DNA of 64,000 nt, from NCBI GenBank assembly GCA_037957365.1, contig JARHVA010004807.1:310001-374000 (forward strand), in the 5' to 3' direction. Of the stretch, positions 46,485-57,720 are shown in pieces. The notes under the pieces were generated by a model. It made no database searches. It was given only the letters and a program-made list of their open reading frames with translations, and was not told the origin of the DNA. How positions within the stretch are numbered: position 1 is the stretch's first letter; each line of letters begins with the position of its first letter. The position numbers and the translations under genes were made by a program. The DNA comes from Torreya grandis. Lineage: Eukaryota; Streptophyta; Pinopsida; Cupressales; Taxaceae.

Positions 46485-46526
46485 AGCACTAGTGGCACTA
46501 GTGTCCCACTTTGGGAACTAATGTCC
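46485..46526 (+). repeat. Structured 42-bp motif, site 1
   Basis: It starts AGCACTAGTGGCACTA and ends GGGAACTAATGTCC. Split at each CACTA/ACTA end, it gives unit lengths 15, 20 and 16, with a 22-base unit before it. The same arrangement recurs at 50,975 and 51,440. Confidence 0.6.
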
Positions 46527-47141
46527 AATTGTACTAATTTTTGTGCAACTAAGATTTGTCTCTATGTGACTATTTCCCATTGTGTTTTCATGAAATTGAT
46601 TTTTATATTTTATGCCTGTGTGCCTAAAATTATACTCTAACTACATTAAAATATTCTAATCTCTATGACAAACCTCTATGAATGCCCCACTTTTAATTGG
46701 AGTTGTTGAACCTGTGCCAAAGTTGTCCTCTAAATAAAAAACTATGCATGATATGTGTTAGACAGAGCCAATATGATATCTGTGTAATAAACCAATATAA
46801 TGTGCATACATGACATTATAATGTAAGATAATGTGAGCATAAGTTTATAATATATGATGTATGTTAGATCTAGTTCATAAGGTTGTCAAGATAGATATAA
46901 TAATGTAAACACGTGTACAACCAACAAATCTGAGAAATAAACTGAGTAACTACCTAAAGGGATGGGGCATGATGTCTATCAAGGCACTCAAGGAGGAAAG
47001 GGAGATGCATGATGTCCCTCATGGCATCTAAAACTAAAGTATGCAATAAGTAAAACAAGTGTGATGGCCATGACACATACATGAAAACATACATATAAAA
47101 CACATGAGGTATGCAAAGTAGGCTAAGGGGACACAATACAA

Positions 47142-47312
47142 GGGACATGTGCACATGTCACTAAATCTAAGAAATCAATACATACAAGGACATGTTCAAA
47201 TGTCCACATACACAAATAGTAATCAAGTTGGTGTAGATCCACATGGAAGTACATATTTAAATGTCTACATATATAATCAAGAAGGCACACACAAGGACGT
47301 GGGCACATGTCC
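47142..47312. repeat. Four spaced palindromic repeats
   Basis: GACATGTGCACATGTC (47,144-47,159) is a perfect 16-bp palindrome. Related imperfect ones are GGACATGTTCAAATGTCC (47,188-47,205), ACATATTTAAATGTC (47,251-47,265) and GGACGTGGGCACATGTCC (47,295-47,312). Spacing is 45-60 bp, and CATACA/ACACAAGG text recurs between them, so these are worn tandem units. Confidence 0.7.
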
Positions 47313-47989
47313 AGAACATACATATAATGAAAGGAAGTAGCGTATAGTTGTAGAATAATGGCATATGTAAATTACCTTAAATAGATGTAGAAGTAGAGAT
47401 ACACAATCAAGTCTAAACTAGGAATGTTATAAATGAAACTATGCATGAACATGTGTTATAAATCTATATAAGAGAAAAAATGTACATAAGTTGAGTCTAA
47501 AGTAGTAGTAGTCAATAAAAAAAATCAATGTAGTGTAGAATGATATAACCTGGTAATCAAAACTATGTATAAGATGCCCCCAAATGGGCAAGTGTGTCAA
47601 ATGAGGAACCTATGTATGTGCCCCCAATGGGTGGATAGTAGCAAATATGGACATGTGTGATGGAACTAAGTCCTATAACAATCTACAAACACTCGACAAG
47701 GACAAGTGAAGCATGTATGTATGATAAAAACCAACTATACTAAGATAGATAGCATATGTAGTGCCTAGAAAATATAAGAAATGTAAACATGGTAATGCAT
47801 ACAATATATAATTTGTATTTTCTGAGCAAATATTTGAATATTTTTGTGTTTTGACATATTGTATTATTTTTGTATTTTTTGTATATAAGTTATATACAAG
47901 CAACATAAAAATTAAACTATATACAAGGAACAAGAAAGAAGGAAACTATGTACAAGTAACTGCTAAAAATAAATGAAATAATATACAAC

Positions 47990-50000
47990 TAAAGTGTAAT
48001 GTCTCTATAGACCCAAGAGCACATCCATGGGATGTGGATAATCAAATGGTGGATCTAGTGGAAAGTCATCCAATGTCGAATACTAAATCTATCTAAACTC
48101 AAATAAGTCCTCATCATCATGATCATCATACTATGCAATGTATATCAATAAGCCTTATCCTTGGCATTATTTTGGATTCTATACATATGAATAGCATGTT
48201 ACTCTACTATGTTATAAGCCTCTTGTGTGGTCCCAGGGTAAACCACATTATACTATGGGGTATCTATATGAAACATATCTTTCTCATCTATTCCATCATG
48301 TAGAATATGAATTATGTGTCCCTCATGACTAAATGTCAAACATCTATCTAATAAATCAACTATGGCATCCATCACCTATAATCATGTACTACCAAGTGTA
48401 ACATGTATATGAGTTCATGTGCTCATGATAAAGAGTAATGTGTTAGTCACATTAGGGCCACATGCATGTCTTATGGAATCCTGACAATGTATATCATGTT
48501 ATAACTCACTCTTCTGATGTCTTATGTGATATAAAAATTCCAAAGTGTAAGTATTAGGATCAGAATCCTCATCTATGGAAACATGGGGGATGTATTTATC
48601 CTAAAAAAAATCTAGATAGTCAATGGATCATTTCATGATTATTTGTGTTGATGATGATTTTATCATGGTACCTGTATCGATGTAGGTGGAGGCTATGTAA
48701 TTTGAATAGTGTCCTAATCCTTGAACTTATCCAACTTATGTTGTAATGTTGAGTACGTATTTGTATCATGTCCTATAAGCCTATTAAAGTGACAAAAGGG
48801 TATACCATCCTATTGTGATAATCTGTTGATGGATCTATGATAAATTATGGGTAATGCCATCAATCCTCTATCAAGTAATATTTTTTGAATATGATGTGCT
48901 TTATCATGTGAACTATCTACTTGAATCCTTATATATGAGTCAATATCCATAGATGTAACCATATGCACTAAGTGAATGGAGGAATCTACCTCTAATTGTA
49001 ATCTATTGGTTGGGCTTGTAGTTATAGGACTATGAACTAGTGGTGTTGTATTATGGGAAAAGGCATGAGTTCCCTGAAATCATCTATGTAATCTCTAGGG
49101 CCTACTAGTGTGAAGCTCAATCCATGCAAATAATCATCAATGTCTATGGGTGTTGGATCATCTTCTGTGGTGGCCTGGGAATTTGTATCAAAGTATCAGA
49201 TATATACTTCCTCTAAATTAACAAGTAATGGTAACAATAATGTGAGAATCCCATCATCCACCATGGATGGGGATAATTGTGCTTTAATATGATCTTCCTT
49301 CATCATGGGTGAAGGTAATTTTACCATAGGATGATTTATAATGGATGTAGGAATAGTGGTGCTAGATTTCCCAACCCATATGTATGCATTTGCTCAATCA
49401 AGATCTTGTGAGGTGGAGACATTATAATAACATGAAGCATCCCCATTTAAGATGTGCTTAGGGTGGTAGTCTTGGTGACTCTGCTATATTGAAATAGTTG
49501 ATCATCTTTTGGACAAGTGTATAAGTATCCATCATGTAAAAACTTGATGTATTAGTGCAAGGTATAGGGTATAGCCTCCATAGCATGTATCCAAGGTCTC
49601 CCAAGTAATAGGTTATAGTGTAAATTATGAGGCATCACCTAAAATTATGTAGGCAGGGTTTTTGTCCCAACCATAATATCCAATGTAATTGACCCCAATG
49701 CCTATATAGGAATGTCATAAAAACCTCTATTGTTCTTATATATCTTTTGAATGAATGTTATATCAACCCCCATAGTCTGTAAAAATGTGAGGTTTCATAT
49801 GTTAAGTCTTGAACCACTGTCAATTAGAACTCGTTTAATATTTATGGTCTTGATTTGTGCTTGAATGAAGAGCAGTAGATTTTGATCAATAACTAAATGT
49901 GAGAGAAAATCCTCATTGATAAAAGATATAACATCCTCAATGTCCTTGATAGTGTTCATGACATATGCAAAATAAATTGGCTCTATGTTATGAGGCAAGG
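47990..50000 (-). pseudogene. Ty3/gypsy polyprotein fragment with aspartic protease (gypsy-3)
   Basis: The minus-strand open part 49,998-49,795 reads YVMNTIKDIEDVISFINEDF and ends IKRVLIDSGSRLNI, an intact retropepsin D-S-G motif. After a stop come GSITLDIMVG, then HNLHYNLLLGRPWIHAMEAI and YTLHWYIKFLHDG-type text (about 49,640-49,520). That is the LLGRPWIH signature of another gypsy lineage than gypsy-1. Downstream the minus strand keeps coding-like pieces in changing frames (PTPIDIDDYLHGLSFTLVGP near 49,160-49,100; IDEDSDPNTYTLEFLYHI near 48,580-48,530; DKAYWYTL near 48,150 with Trp codons partly turned to stop). No RT is found. Confidence 0.75.
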
Positions 50001-50974
50001 GGGTATGATTTGTCTAAAAAATAATATATTTGAAAATAGTTGCCTTCTAAAGTAATTCCAAGATAAAAATCTTAGTTGGTGTGTTTCTTACTTGATCCAT
50101 AATATCAAATGCTATGTGTTGATCCCTAGGTCCCATTGTAGTATTTTGTGGATGAGGAGGGATGTTGGGATTTTTTTATTCCTATATAGGCTAAGGAGGC
50201 ATCATATTCCATCTAATAATAACTCAAACCAAAGGGGCTACTATTTATTAAGGGCGAGTAGTAGAGGTGGGATGGGAGTGAAGCTAATCAACTAGTCTAA
50301 GTGGAGGTGAAATAAAAGGAGTCCTCTATGATCTTTATCATTGAGTAGTAACTGAAGGTAACTCAAATTAATCCATGTGAGAATGATCTTAATATAAGTG
50401 GCACTCAATATAGGGTGGAACAATGTGTGAAATAAGTGAATTTCTAACATGGTCCATGAGAGGATTGACATACATGTGCATCTTTATACAAATGGTGGGT
50501 AATAGGCATGCAAGACAAACCATAAGAATTTGTACCAAAAAGTATAAAATGGCATCTATCATGATAATCATGATGAAAGGCTACAAACTAAAAATTGAGT
50601 ATATTTTATAAATAAGAAAGTAAACCCTAATGGTGCACTAGGGTTTGAAATAATGTTTTTGAAGTAATTCAGGTTCACCAAATGATTTAAATTTTTAGGG
50701 TTATGGAGTTTAATCCCTAAGTTGTTAAATGGGTTGAGTACATTAAATCATGTTATAAAATATGTAATAAATATATCCATTGATTTGTAATAGAATTTAC
50801 CTAGTTTGACCTTTTTAAAAATAACAATAAATGATGCAAACCAGTACTTATCTAGAAACTGAATGAGATAGGAGATTTGGAGGCTACGAACCAAGATAAG
50901 AGATGATATGAGTGTTGAGAATAGGATCCAAGTGTCAAAACCCTTCTTATATAGTAGTGATCTAACTAGATAAT

Positions 50975-51016
50975 AGCACCAATTGCATTAATGTCCTCCT
51001 TTCAGCACTAGTATCC
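50975..51016 (+). repeat. Structured 42-bp motif, site 2
   Basis: It starts AGCACCAATTGCATTA and ends CAGCACTAGTATCC. Units of 15 and 20, then another 20-base unit ending GTAGAACTA, in register with site 1. Confidence 0.6.
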
Positions 51017-51439
51017 TCTATGTAGAACTACTTTGAGATTTTGGGTGCACTTGTGTCGGAGTCTGTCAGGCCTAATCTAATGCACAAAATTTCTAATTCC
51101 CTTTTAGTGAAATGTTTTGACTAATTTTGTATGTAAACCCTAGAACTCCATGTTGTTAGGGCATATGATTGACATAATTAGCAAACTGTGATGTTAGTGG
51201 TCTGGAGTAGGGATTGATAACCTTGATTATGCACAACTTGTTCTGAGTTCATTTGTGTATATTTACATCTAATTTCTATCTAGTGAATAAAAGGATAAAA
51301 TTCATGTATATATATTATTCTAGTACTTTTTTGGGTCTTAAAAGAGGTCTAGATTGACCCTAGGTGGTTATTGATTTAAAAAGATATCCATTGGTGATAA
51401 AAGGCAAGAAAATAACAATAGTGCCCAAACTAGGCCACT

Positions 51440-51481
51440 AGCGCCATTAGCACTATTGTCCAAGTTATGGCACTAGTGTCT
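51440..51481 (+). repeat. Structured 42-bp motif, site 3
   Basis: It starts AGCGCCATTAGCACTA and ends ATGGCACTAGTGTCT. It is preceded by a 20-base unit GTGCCCAAACTAGGCCACTA (51,421-51,440). Confidence 0.6.
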
Positions 51482-51681
51482 AGGTGGCAGAACTTGATGT
51501 AGTAGGGGCAAGGATGCTAAATTGAGGGTTGAAAACCAATTTAGTTATGTTTAGGGATGTGTGTGGCATGCACAAAAGCTGGATAATTATCTAAATAGGC
51601 CCTAAGATACATCTAGGGCTAAGTTGTGGATAGGGTGGTTTCAAGTAACACTCTCAACACTCAAATGGCATTTTTAAATGA

Positions 51682-51876
51682 TTACAATAGGAATAAAAGA
51701 CCATAGGATGCATTACTTATGTTAAACCACTTCACCATCTCTGACTCAAGTATCGATTCTTTTTCTATATCCATCATGATTTTGTGAAAGCCTTTGCTCC
51801 TCAAGAGGATTTGCACTTTGAATTTCCACTCGTGATAGTTGAATGGTGTAATAATCAGAACTAAACTCTGATCCAT
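51682..51876 (-). pseudogene. Copia-type gag N-terminal fragment
   Basis: 65 open codons on the minus strand contain FNYHEWKFKVQILLRSKGFH, followed by VKWFNISNASYGLLFL. The 'NY..W...M...L...G' pattern is that of Ty1/copia gag (UBN2/DUF4219 type). Nothing of pol follows. The left neighbour is LTR-like sequence of another element, so it is an isolated fragment. Confidence 0.6.
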
Positions 51877-52502
51877 GGTGTAAAAAGAAAGTATGTGTTG
51901 AATTAAATGTAATAAAATAATATAAATATGCTACCCCCATAAATATATAGAGGTTTAAATTTATAAGGAATGATGATATTACCAATGTATAGAGGTAAAA
52001 AAAACTCACAGTTTCAAAAAAATGACACCTCAAAAGGAGCAGTGGGCTAAAATTTATGCACATTTGAAGTTCTAGATGGAAAATGCAATCTCCACTTTAT
52101 AGTATTTGAAAAAATTTAGGTGTGTAAAAGTTTGGGTTGGGTGCTAATATTAAACCCCCACTAGTAATAATCACAAACATATCCCCCTTCATATGATCGT
52201 ACCATATGTCCAAGGGGCTAAGACCTTTTATGTGTTTATTAATGAAATTGATGTGGGAGTGACATCACCCAAAAAATTACTCCATTTTCCAAAGGAATAG
52301 TGTCATAATTTAGAATTAACTTTTGTGGTTTATTGAATGTTCCTATACAAACAAGGTGGGCAAAACCTGCAATGTGTTTGTGTATGGGTTAGAGTTTATC
52401 AATTATGCATGCAAAAGGGTGGGATCCCATTAGTGTTGTTGATAAGTTCATCAAAGTATAATAAGTGTGATAGTAGAGGTAATTGGTTCTAAGGATTCTA
52501 TT
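51877..52502. other. Non-coding stretch
   Basis: AT-rich, no coding signal. The text at 52,461-52,500 (AATAAGTGTGATAGTAGAGG) recurs in similar form at 52,769-52,790, on the other side of the minisatellite. Confidence 0.4.
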
Positions 52503-52784
52503 GGTAGGGTCATCAAGGTCTAGTGACTCTGAGAGTAGAACCATCGAGCTCTGGCAGGGTTGCTAGCATGGTCATTAGGGTCTACGAGTGTTACAAGCAT
52601 GGTCATCAGAGTTTGTATGGTTTACAAGCATGATTTTCAAGGTATATAGGGTGTGAAATCAAATGTGTCAAGTTATGTGAGGTCTATGAGCAAGGTTGTC
52701 TAGATCTAGGAAGCCTATGAGTAGGACTGTCAGGTTTAGGATGTCTACAAGCAAGACAATCAGGGTTCAATAGGTGTGTTAGAA
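52503..52784 (+). repeat. Worn minisatellite, ~31-bp unit
   Basis: About eight degenerate units of 30-33 bp. The best are at 52,567-52,630, around TGGTCATTAGGGTCTACGAG and TGGTCATCAGAGTTTGTATG, each ending TTACAAGCA. Others end CTAGCA, ATGAGTA or TACAAGCA. One double-length unit near 52,630-52,690 suggests a lost boundary. Confidence 0.75.
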
Positions 52785-52954
52785 GAGGTAATAGATTCTA
52801 TTGTGTGTTAGAATAGGGGTAAAATTTTGTAAACTAGAAAACCCTATAAAAATATATATTTTTATGTCTTTTCTCCAAAAACCATCAAAGGCCCACTTAG
52901 TTTCTTGATAAACCCAGAAATGATTTCTTTTCAAAGTCACTGAATCTTGCCCAA

Positions 52955-54997
52955 TATGTTTGATTATAATTTAGAGACCAAAATGGCCCTATGATGCTTT
53001 TCCTTGCCTCATGATATGTCATACATCTCTAAAACCATCTTATAAACATTTTCCAACTCATTATAATATTCATTCCACACTAGAAAATAAATTTTCCCTC
53101 CATTTGGCCTCTAGGCCTTGATTTTGCTCATTAGGTCTGACTGCAAACTTAGGAGTATGGAGTACCTTATTTGGTTTCCCATGTTTTTATGTGTGTCACT
53201 AAACTTTATACATCTTTATTCCTTGTTCAAAAATCTCCCTAACTCCTCTTTCATCTTCAAACTTTAAAATTGTAGGGTTTGTGCTCAAAAGGGAGTGTCC
53301 TCTATCTGAGACAAAACATAGGGCACTCCCCTATTTCCCTAGACAAAAATGGATGGTTTGGTGTCCTATAAATGTGGTTATGACATCCTACACTAAATTA
53401 CATCTCTTTATCACATGCCTATAACCTTCAAAAGGATTAAAATCTCATACAAACTTCTTGAAGGTAGATTGTGCAAGATTTCTAGGAATAGACTAAGTTT
53501 TGAATTTGACTGAGCCCTTTTCTCTATTTATGTGCATCATAATAATTGTATTAGGTTTTTATTAATATTATTAATTTTATACTAACTTTTTTCAACACTC
53601 TGGTCTTTCAATGAACCTCTCACACTCCTTTCTTAGTCAGGACTGTATACCCTAGCTAACAAAGATAACCTTGTTTATTAACCCATGTTATGGGTGTATG
53701 TGGACCCATGATAACTTGGAATGGTTTATATAATCTTCATAGATAAATATAAACATTTTAAAATCTCTTATTCATTGAGCTTGTACACCTAGGCTTACAT
53801 CATCACCTAGATATCCTATTGGTTGCCAACATAGTCATTTAATTAACTGTAGGTGTTCATGCCTTGTTTTGACCTTGGAATAATGTATAAGGGTCATTCA
53901 TGCCTTGTAGATTGACTAACACATGTTTTAACCATGTTTTCACTTTTTATGACCTTTGCATTCTAACTTGGGTGACTGAAAGTACAATCTTTGACTATGA
54001 CTATGATACAAGCTCTTTTACCCCTACCTCTAACCCTGTTATAGGTTGCTCTTTGTGTTGTTGGACTTGTTTGTAATGTATAGAGGTATTTAATTAACCA
54101 TGAGAACCATTGAAATATGGGATGTTATTTTCAATTTATAACCTCTCCTTCACTCTTGGGCTCACCTAACTGAGTTATTTCTGCTCATTGTTGTCTCAGC
54201 CCTTCTTAGCTAGTTGTAGGTGTCATTTGACCTTATACACTTGGTCATGGTGTCAATAGGCTCCTTGAAACCTTATCTAAGTTAAAAAATGTTCATATCA
54301 TCTTGAAATCACCTATTATCTATTGGAAACCAAAATATGCCTTTCCCTGGGCTGAGATGCTTTCTTAATGACCCCTATTGTAGGTGCTTATTAAGGTCAC
54401 ATGTACAAACTAAGAGAGAGAGTGTTAGGTAAACACATGAAACTCATCTTCTATTTTGGTGATATTGGGTCATAAAATTCCTCTTATATATAAAAATCAT
54501 CTGAACATGATGTTAGGTATAAGTTCCAACTTTTAATGGCAAAGGTCTCCTTTTGAGCTTGAAACTATACACATCATTGCTTGCTCACAATGCATTTGAG
54601 GCCATCTTTGAGCTCTTCAACAACCATCTTCCCTTGGATATCTACCTTTCAAACCTTGTAGGGACCTTATCCCATATAATGGATACTAAAAAAATTGATT
54701 AGGATGTATTCACATCTCTTGTGACCATGATACATGTTGTTCACAAAAGCCTATGGTCCTCTATTTAGCACCTTTAGGGAAAAGGACATGTATCAGTCTT
54801 TTGATCCCTTTTTAAGTGTTTTACCTCCTCGCATATCAACCTATTCATTCTAATATATTTTACATGATGTGTTTTAACTCACTATGGCCTTAATAAAGGT
54901 CCAAACACCTATTTCATCACTTCATAAGGGTCATTTATCCCTATGTGGTACCACTTGTAGGTGGTTATTGACTTTATACATGAGCAGTGAGTATGAA
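52955..54997 (+). repeat. Long direct repeat, copy A
   Basis: Non-coding, about 2 kb, closely similar (by eye 85-90%) to 62,090-64,000. Shared landmarks are CATTTGGCCTCTAGGCCTTG, CATAGGGCACTCCCCTATTT, CTTGGTCATGGTGTCAATAG and CCTCTATTTAGCACCTTTAG in the same order. Copy A has about 165 bp (53,404-53,575) that copy B lacks. Candidates are LTRs of a large element or two copies of an unclassified repeat. Confidence 0.85.
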
Positions 54998-55624
54998 ATC
55001 AAGAAAAATGTGGATGAAAGGTCTTCAAAACAACTCAAAATCAAGGTAAAATATTTAAAAATCATAAATTAAACCAAGGTAAACTTGAAACACGTTCTAA
55101 TACTTGTCCTTTAACATGAAAAACCACTTGTACATGTGAATGGAGCAGGCAGAGGTATATTATGACTATTTGGTGCATATGGGATGAGCTTGAAAACCAT
55201 GAAAATTGCCTTAAATATTGGATTATAAATGTGATATGAACTATGAGAAACATAAAAACATGTATAAGGAACTAACACAACCCTCTGTGACCATTGTAAA
55301 ACATGAAATTTTGGAAATAGTGAAAACAGGCTTATCGTCACACATGAGACTAGTCTGCAGACTTGGAGTGAATTTGATCATCAAAACACATTTTAACATA
55401 AAAAAAATAATGGAATTCATGAGATTACATATCCAACATCATTTTTATTTAATTTTATCAAGTGTTTTGTATGTAATTTCCCAATCAAAACCAAAACCTG
55501 AAGGGTGCACAAATGAGCAAGCACATTTGCATAGTCCACTTCAAATGGATGGTTCATGAATAATATTTGACCATTTATCAAAATTATTATATATTTTTTA
55601 AGATATATAATTTTATAATTTCTT
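54998..55624. other. Non-coding stretch right of repeat A
   Basis: Contains overlapping open frames on both strands (for example plus 55,218-55,559) without family resemblance. Probably the continuation of repeat A beyond the part that can be compared inside the window. Confidence 0.35.
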
Positions 55625-56215
55625 ACCATGATCATTTTTCTTAAAACTCCTTGTGCTAGTCGTACCAAACAAAAACCTACAAGTCACTTTTGCATGTCTA
55701 AAAATGTGAAAAGAGAGAAAAACGGTTTTGGACCAATTTTGACACTTCCAAAACAAATAAATCATGGAAATTAGTTTTAGGAATATTTATATATGTTTCA
55801 TGTCCTTATCCCATGTGGCACACTTCCTAAGGAGTTGTGCATGTGTCATTTTCTTCCATTTTTTTAAGAAAATTGACTTTCTTCTGATGAACCTAAAACT
55901 TTTCAATTTTTTGAGTTACTTAAGACCTTTGTAAACACATTTGGAATGAAATAGCATTTTTAAACTTTAAAATTTCTCAATAAACTCGTACAAATCATTA
56001 AATGTACTATTTTTGACACTTAGAATGGCTCAAAATGATAAATGGACCTAGAAACTAAATGACCAAAGCTAGTACAACATTAATTGATATCAAATGACCT
56101 ATAAAACACCTCATGATGATACATTATACACCCTTATAGGCATAAAAATCAAGTTATTTACTAGGAGTGCCCCAATTTGACCTAAAAGTCACATTTGGTC
56201 AATAGATCCTATATG
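55625..56215 (+). repeat. ~590-bp direct repeat, copy 1
   Basis: Homologous to 57,148-57,720. Both contain AAAAACCTACAAGTCACTT, TTTTGGACCAATTTTGACAC, CTTTCTTCTGATGAACCTA and CTAGTACAACATTAATTGA in order. Non-coding. Confidence 0.88.
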
Positions 56216-57147
56216 TAAAACCACATAGTAGAAAAAAGCCTACACTAATAATAACAAGGTATTTCTTCATCGAGCATTTACATGATTGGATTATTTATTT
56301 TATTTGTAGTGGTAGGATATTGAAACATCTTGAACATAATTATTTGGGTTTAAAAATGTATCAAATTGAGAAATAAATAAAATATATTATTTGAGATGCA
56401 ATAAAATGAATTATGATACCATTTCTTCGCAAAAGAAACAAAATCCAGTATAAAAATCCTTTCCACATCTTTATTACACTCATGTTCTGATTTTTGGAAT
56501 GTGTTTTGAAAAAAACATGCCTAAACAAAGACCCAAACTGTGAATTGATTAGAACAACCACAAAAATGAAATTCGATGGAATCATAATAAAAAATAATAT
56601 ATTACCTACACAAATGAATCACATGTAAAATTTGAAATGTCTTTCACAACCATTTAGCAGAATGTATACAATAAATGCAAAAAGTAACATAAAAATATTA
56701 GATTTAATTTAATTTTGATTTGTATGTTATGTTCATAATTAAATAAAATAATGTTACAAGACTGTAAGGAGTTACAGATAAGACAAATGAGGGAGTCCAC
56801 AATACAACTCTCCCAAAAAGATAAAAATAAAGAAGCAAATGTTAGCAGATAAAGTAATATTGAAGTATTGAACAAATAAGAAGTATACAAAACCCATCAA
56901 TCCTCTTGATTATTTGTAGTTGGATAATATATTACTAACAATTTGCTTCATGTTAATTTGTAAAGTTTTGCAATTTTTTGCTTATCCCACAAGGACTTAA
57001 TACAAAATTATAACTTCAATGTGTTGGGCTATTAAAAATAGGGAGTGTCTATTAAGAATGGAGTAATGTCCCTCTAATGGATTAAGCACATCAACTATCA
57101 AGTTTTTTACAAGAGTTGAATTATATTTTTGAAACCACTAACAAGGA
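56216..57147. other. AT-rich spacer between the 590-bp repeats
   Basis: No recognised gene or repeat partner in the window. Confidence 0.4.
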
Positions 57148-57720
57148 TCATTTTTCCTGCAACACCTTGTGTTGGCCGTACCAAGCAAAAACCTACAAGT
57201 CACTTCCACATGTCTAAATAGGTGAAAAGAGAGAAAAATAGTTTTGGACCAATTTTGACACTTCCAAAATAACTAAAGCATGTAAATGAGCTTTAGGAAT
57301 ATGGAGAGATATTCTTTGGCCTTCTCCCATGTGGCACACTTCCCAAGGAGTCATACATGTGTCGTTTTCTTCCATTTCTTTAAGAAAATTGACTTTCTTC
57401 TGATGAACCTACAAATTTTTAGTTTTTTCAATTACTTAAGACCTTTTTGGACACATGGAGCATGACATAAAAAAATTACACTTGCACATTTCCCAAAAAA
57501 CCCATCCAAGTCATTAAATGCACTATTTTTTACCCTTAGAATGACCCAAAATGATAAATAGACCTAGAAACTAAATGACCAAAACTAGTACAACATTAAT
57601 TGACATCAAATGACCTATAAAGCACCTCATGAAGATACATTATACTCCCTTATAGTCCTAAAAATCAATTTTTTTACAAGGGGTGCCCCAATTTGATCTA
57701 AAAGTCAAATTTGTTCAACA
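57148..57720 (+). repeat. ~570-bp direct repeat, copy 2
   Basis: Second copy, same orientation, about 1.5 kb downstream. The intervening 56,216-57,147 does not match the 55,000-55,624 flank, so this is not a simple tandem of one unit. Confidence 0.88.

Larger units (their letters stand above)
46231..47960. other. Non-coding repeat debris, probably LTR-derived
   Basis: No gene. It shares a structured 42-bp motif (46,485-46,526) with two sites at 51 kb, contains spaced palindromes at 47,142-47,312, and repeats the phrase TGCCCCCAA (46,217, 46,320, 47,575, 47,620). These features suggest an LTR of the minus-strand element whose protease lies at 49.5-50 kb. The ends were not defined. Confidence 0.35.
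50001..51681 (-). other. Probable LTR and leader of gypsy-3
   Basis: Minus-strand TATA-like CTATATAAGAAGGG lies at 50,954-50,941. Two copies of the structured 42-bp motif sit at 50,975-51,016 and 51,440-51,481. No coding sequence is recognised except a doubtful minus frame at 50,571-50,389. LTR boundaries are not established. Confidence 0.35.

Noticed and set aside
47123..47340. Open frames on both strands over the palindrome array
   Set aside because: They follow from the repeated CATGT/ACATG words; no coding features.
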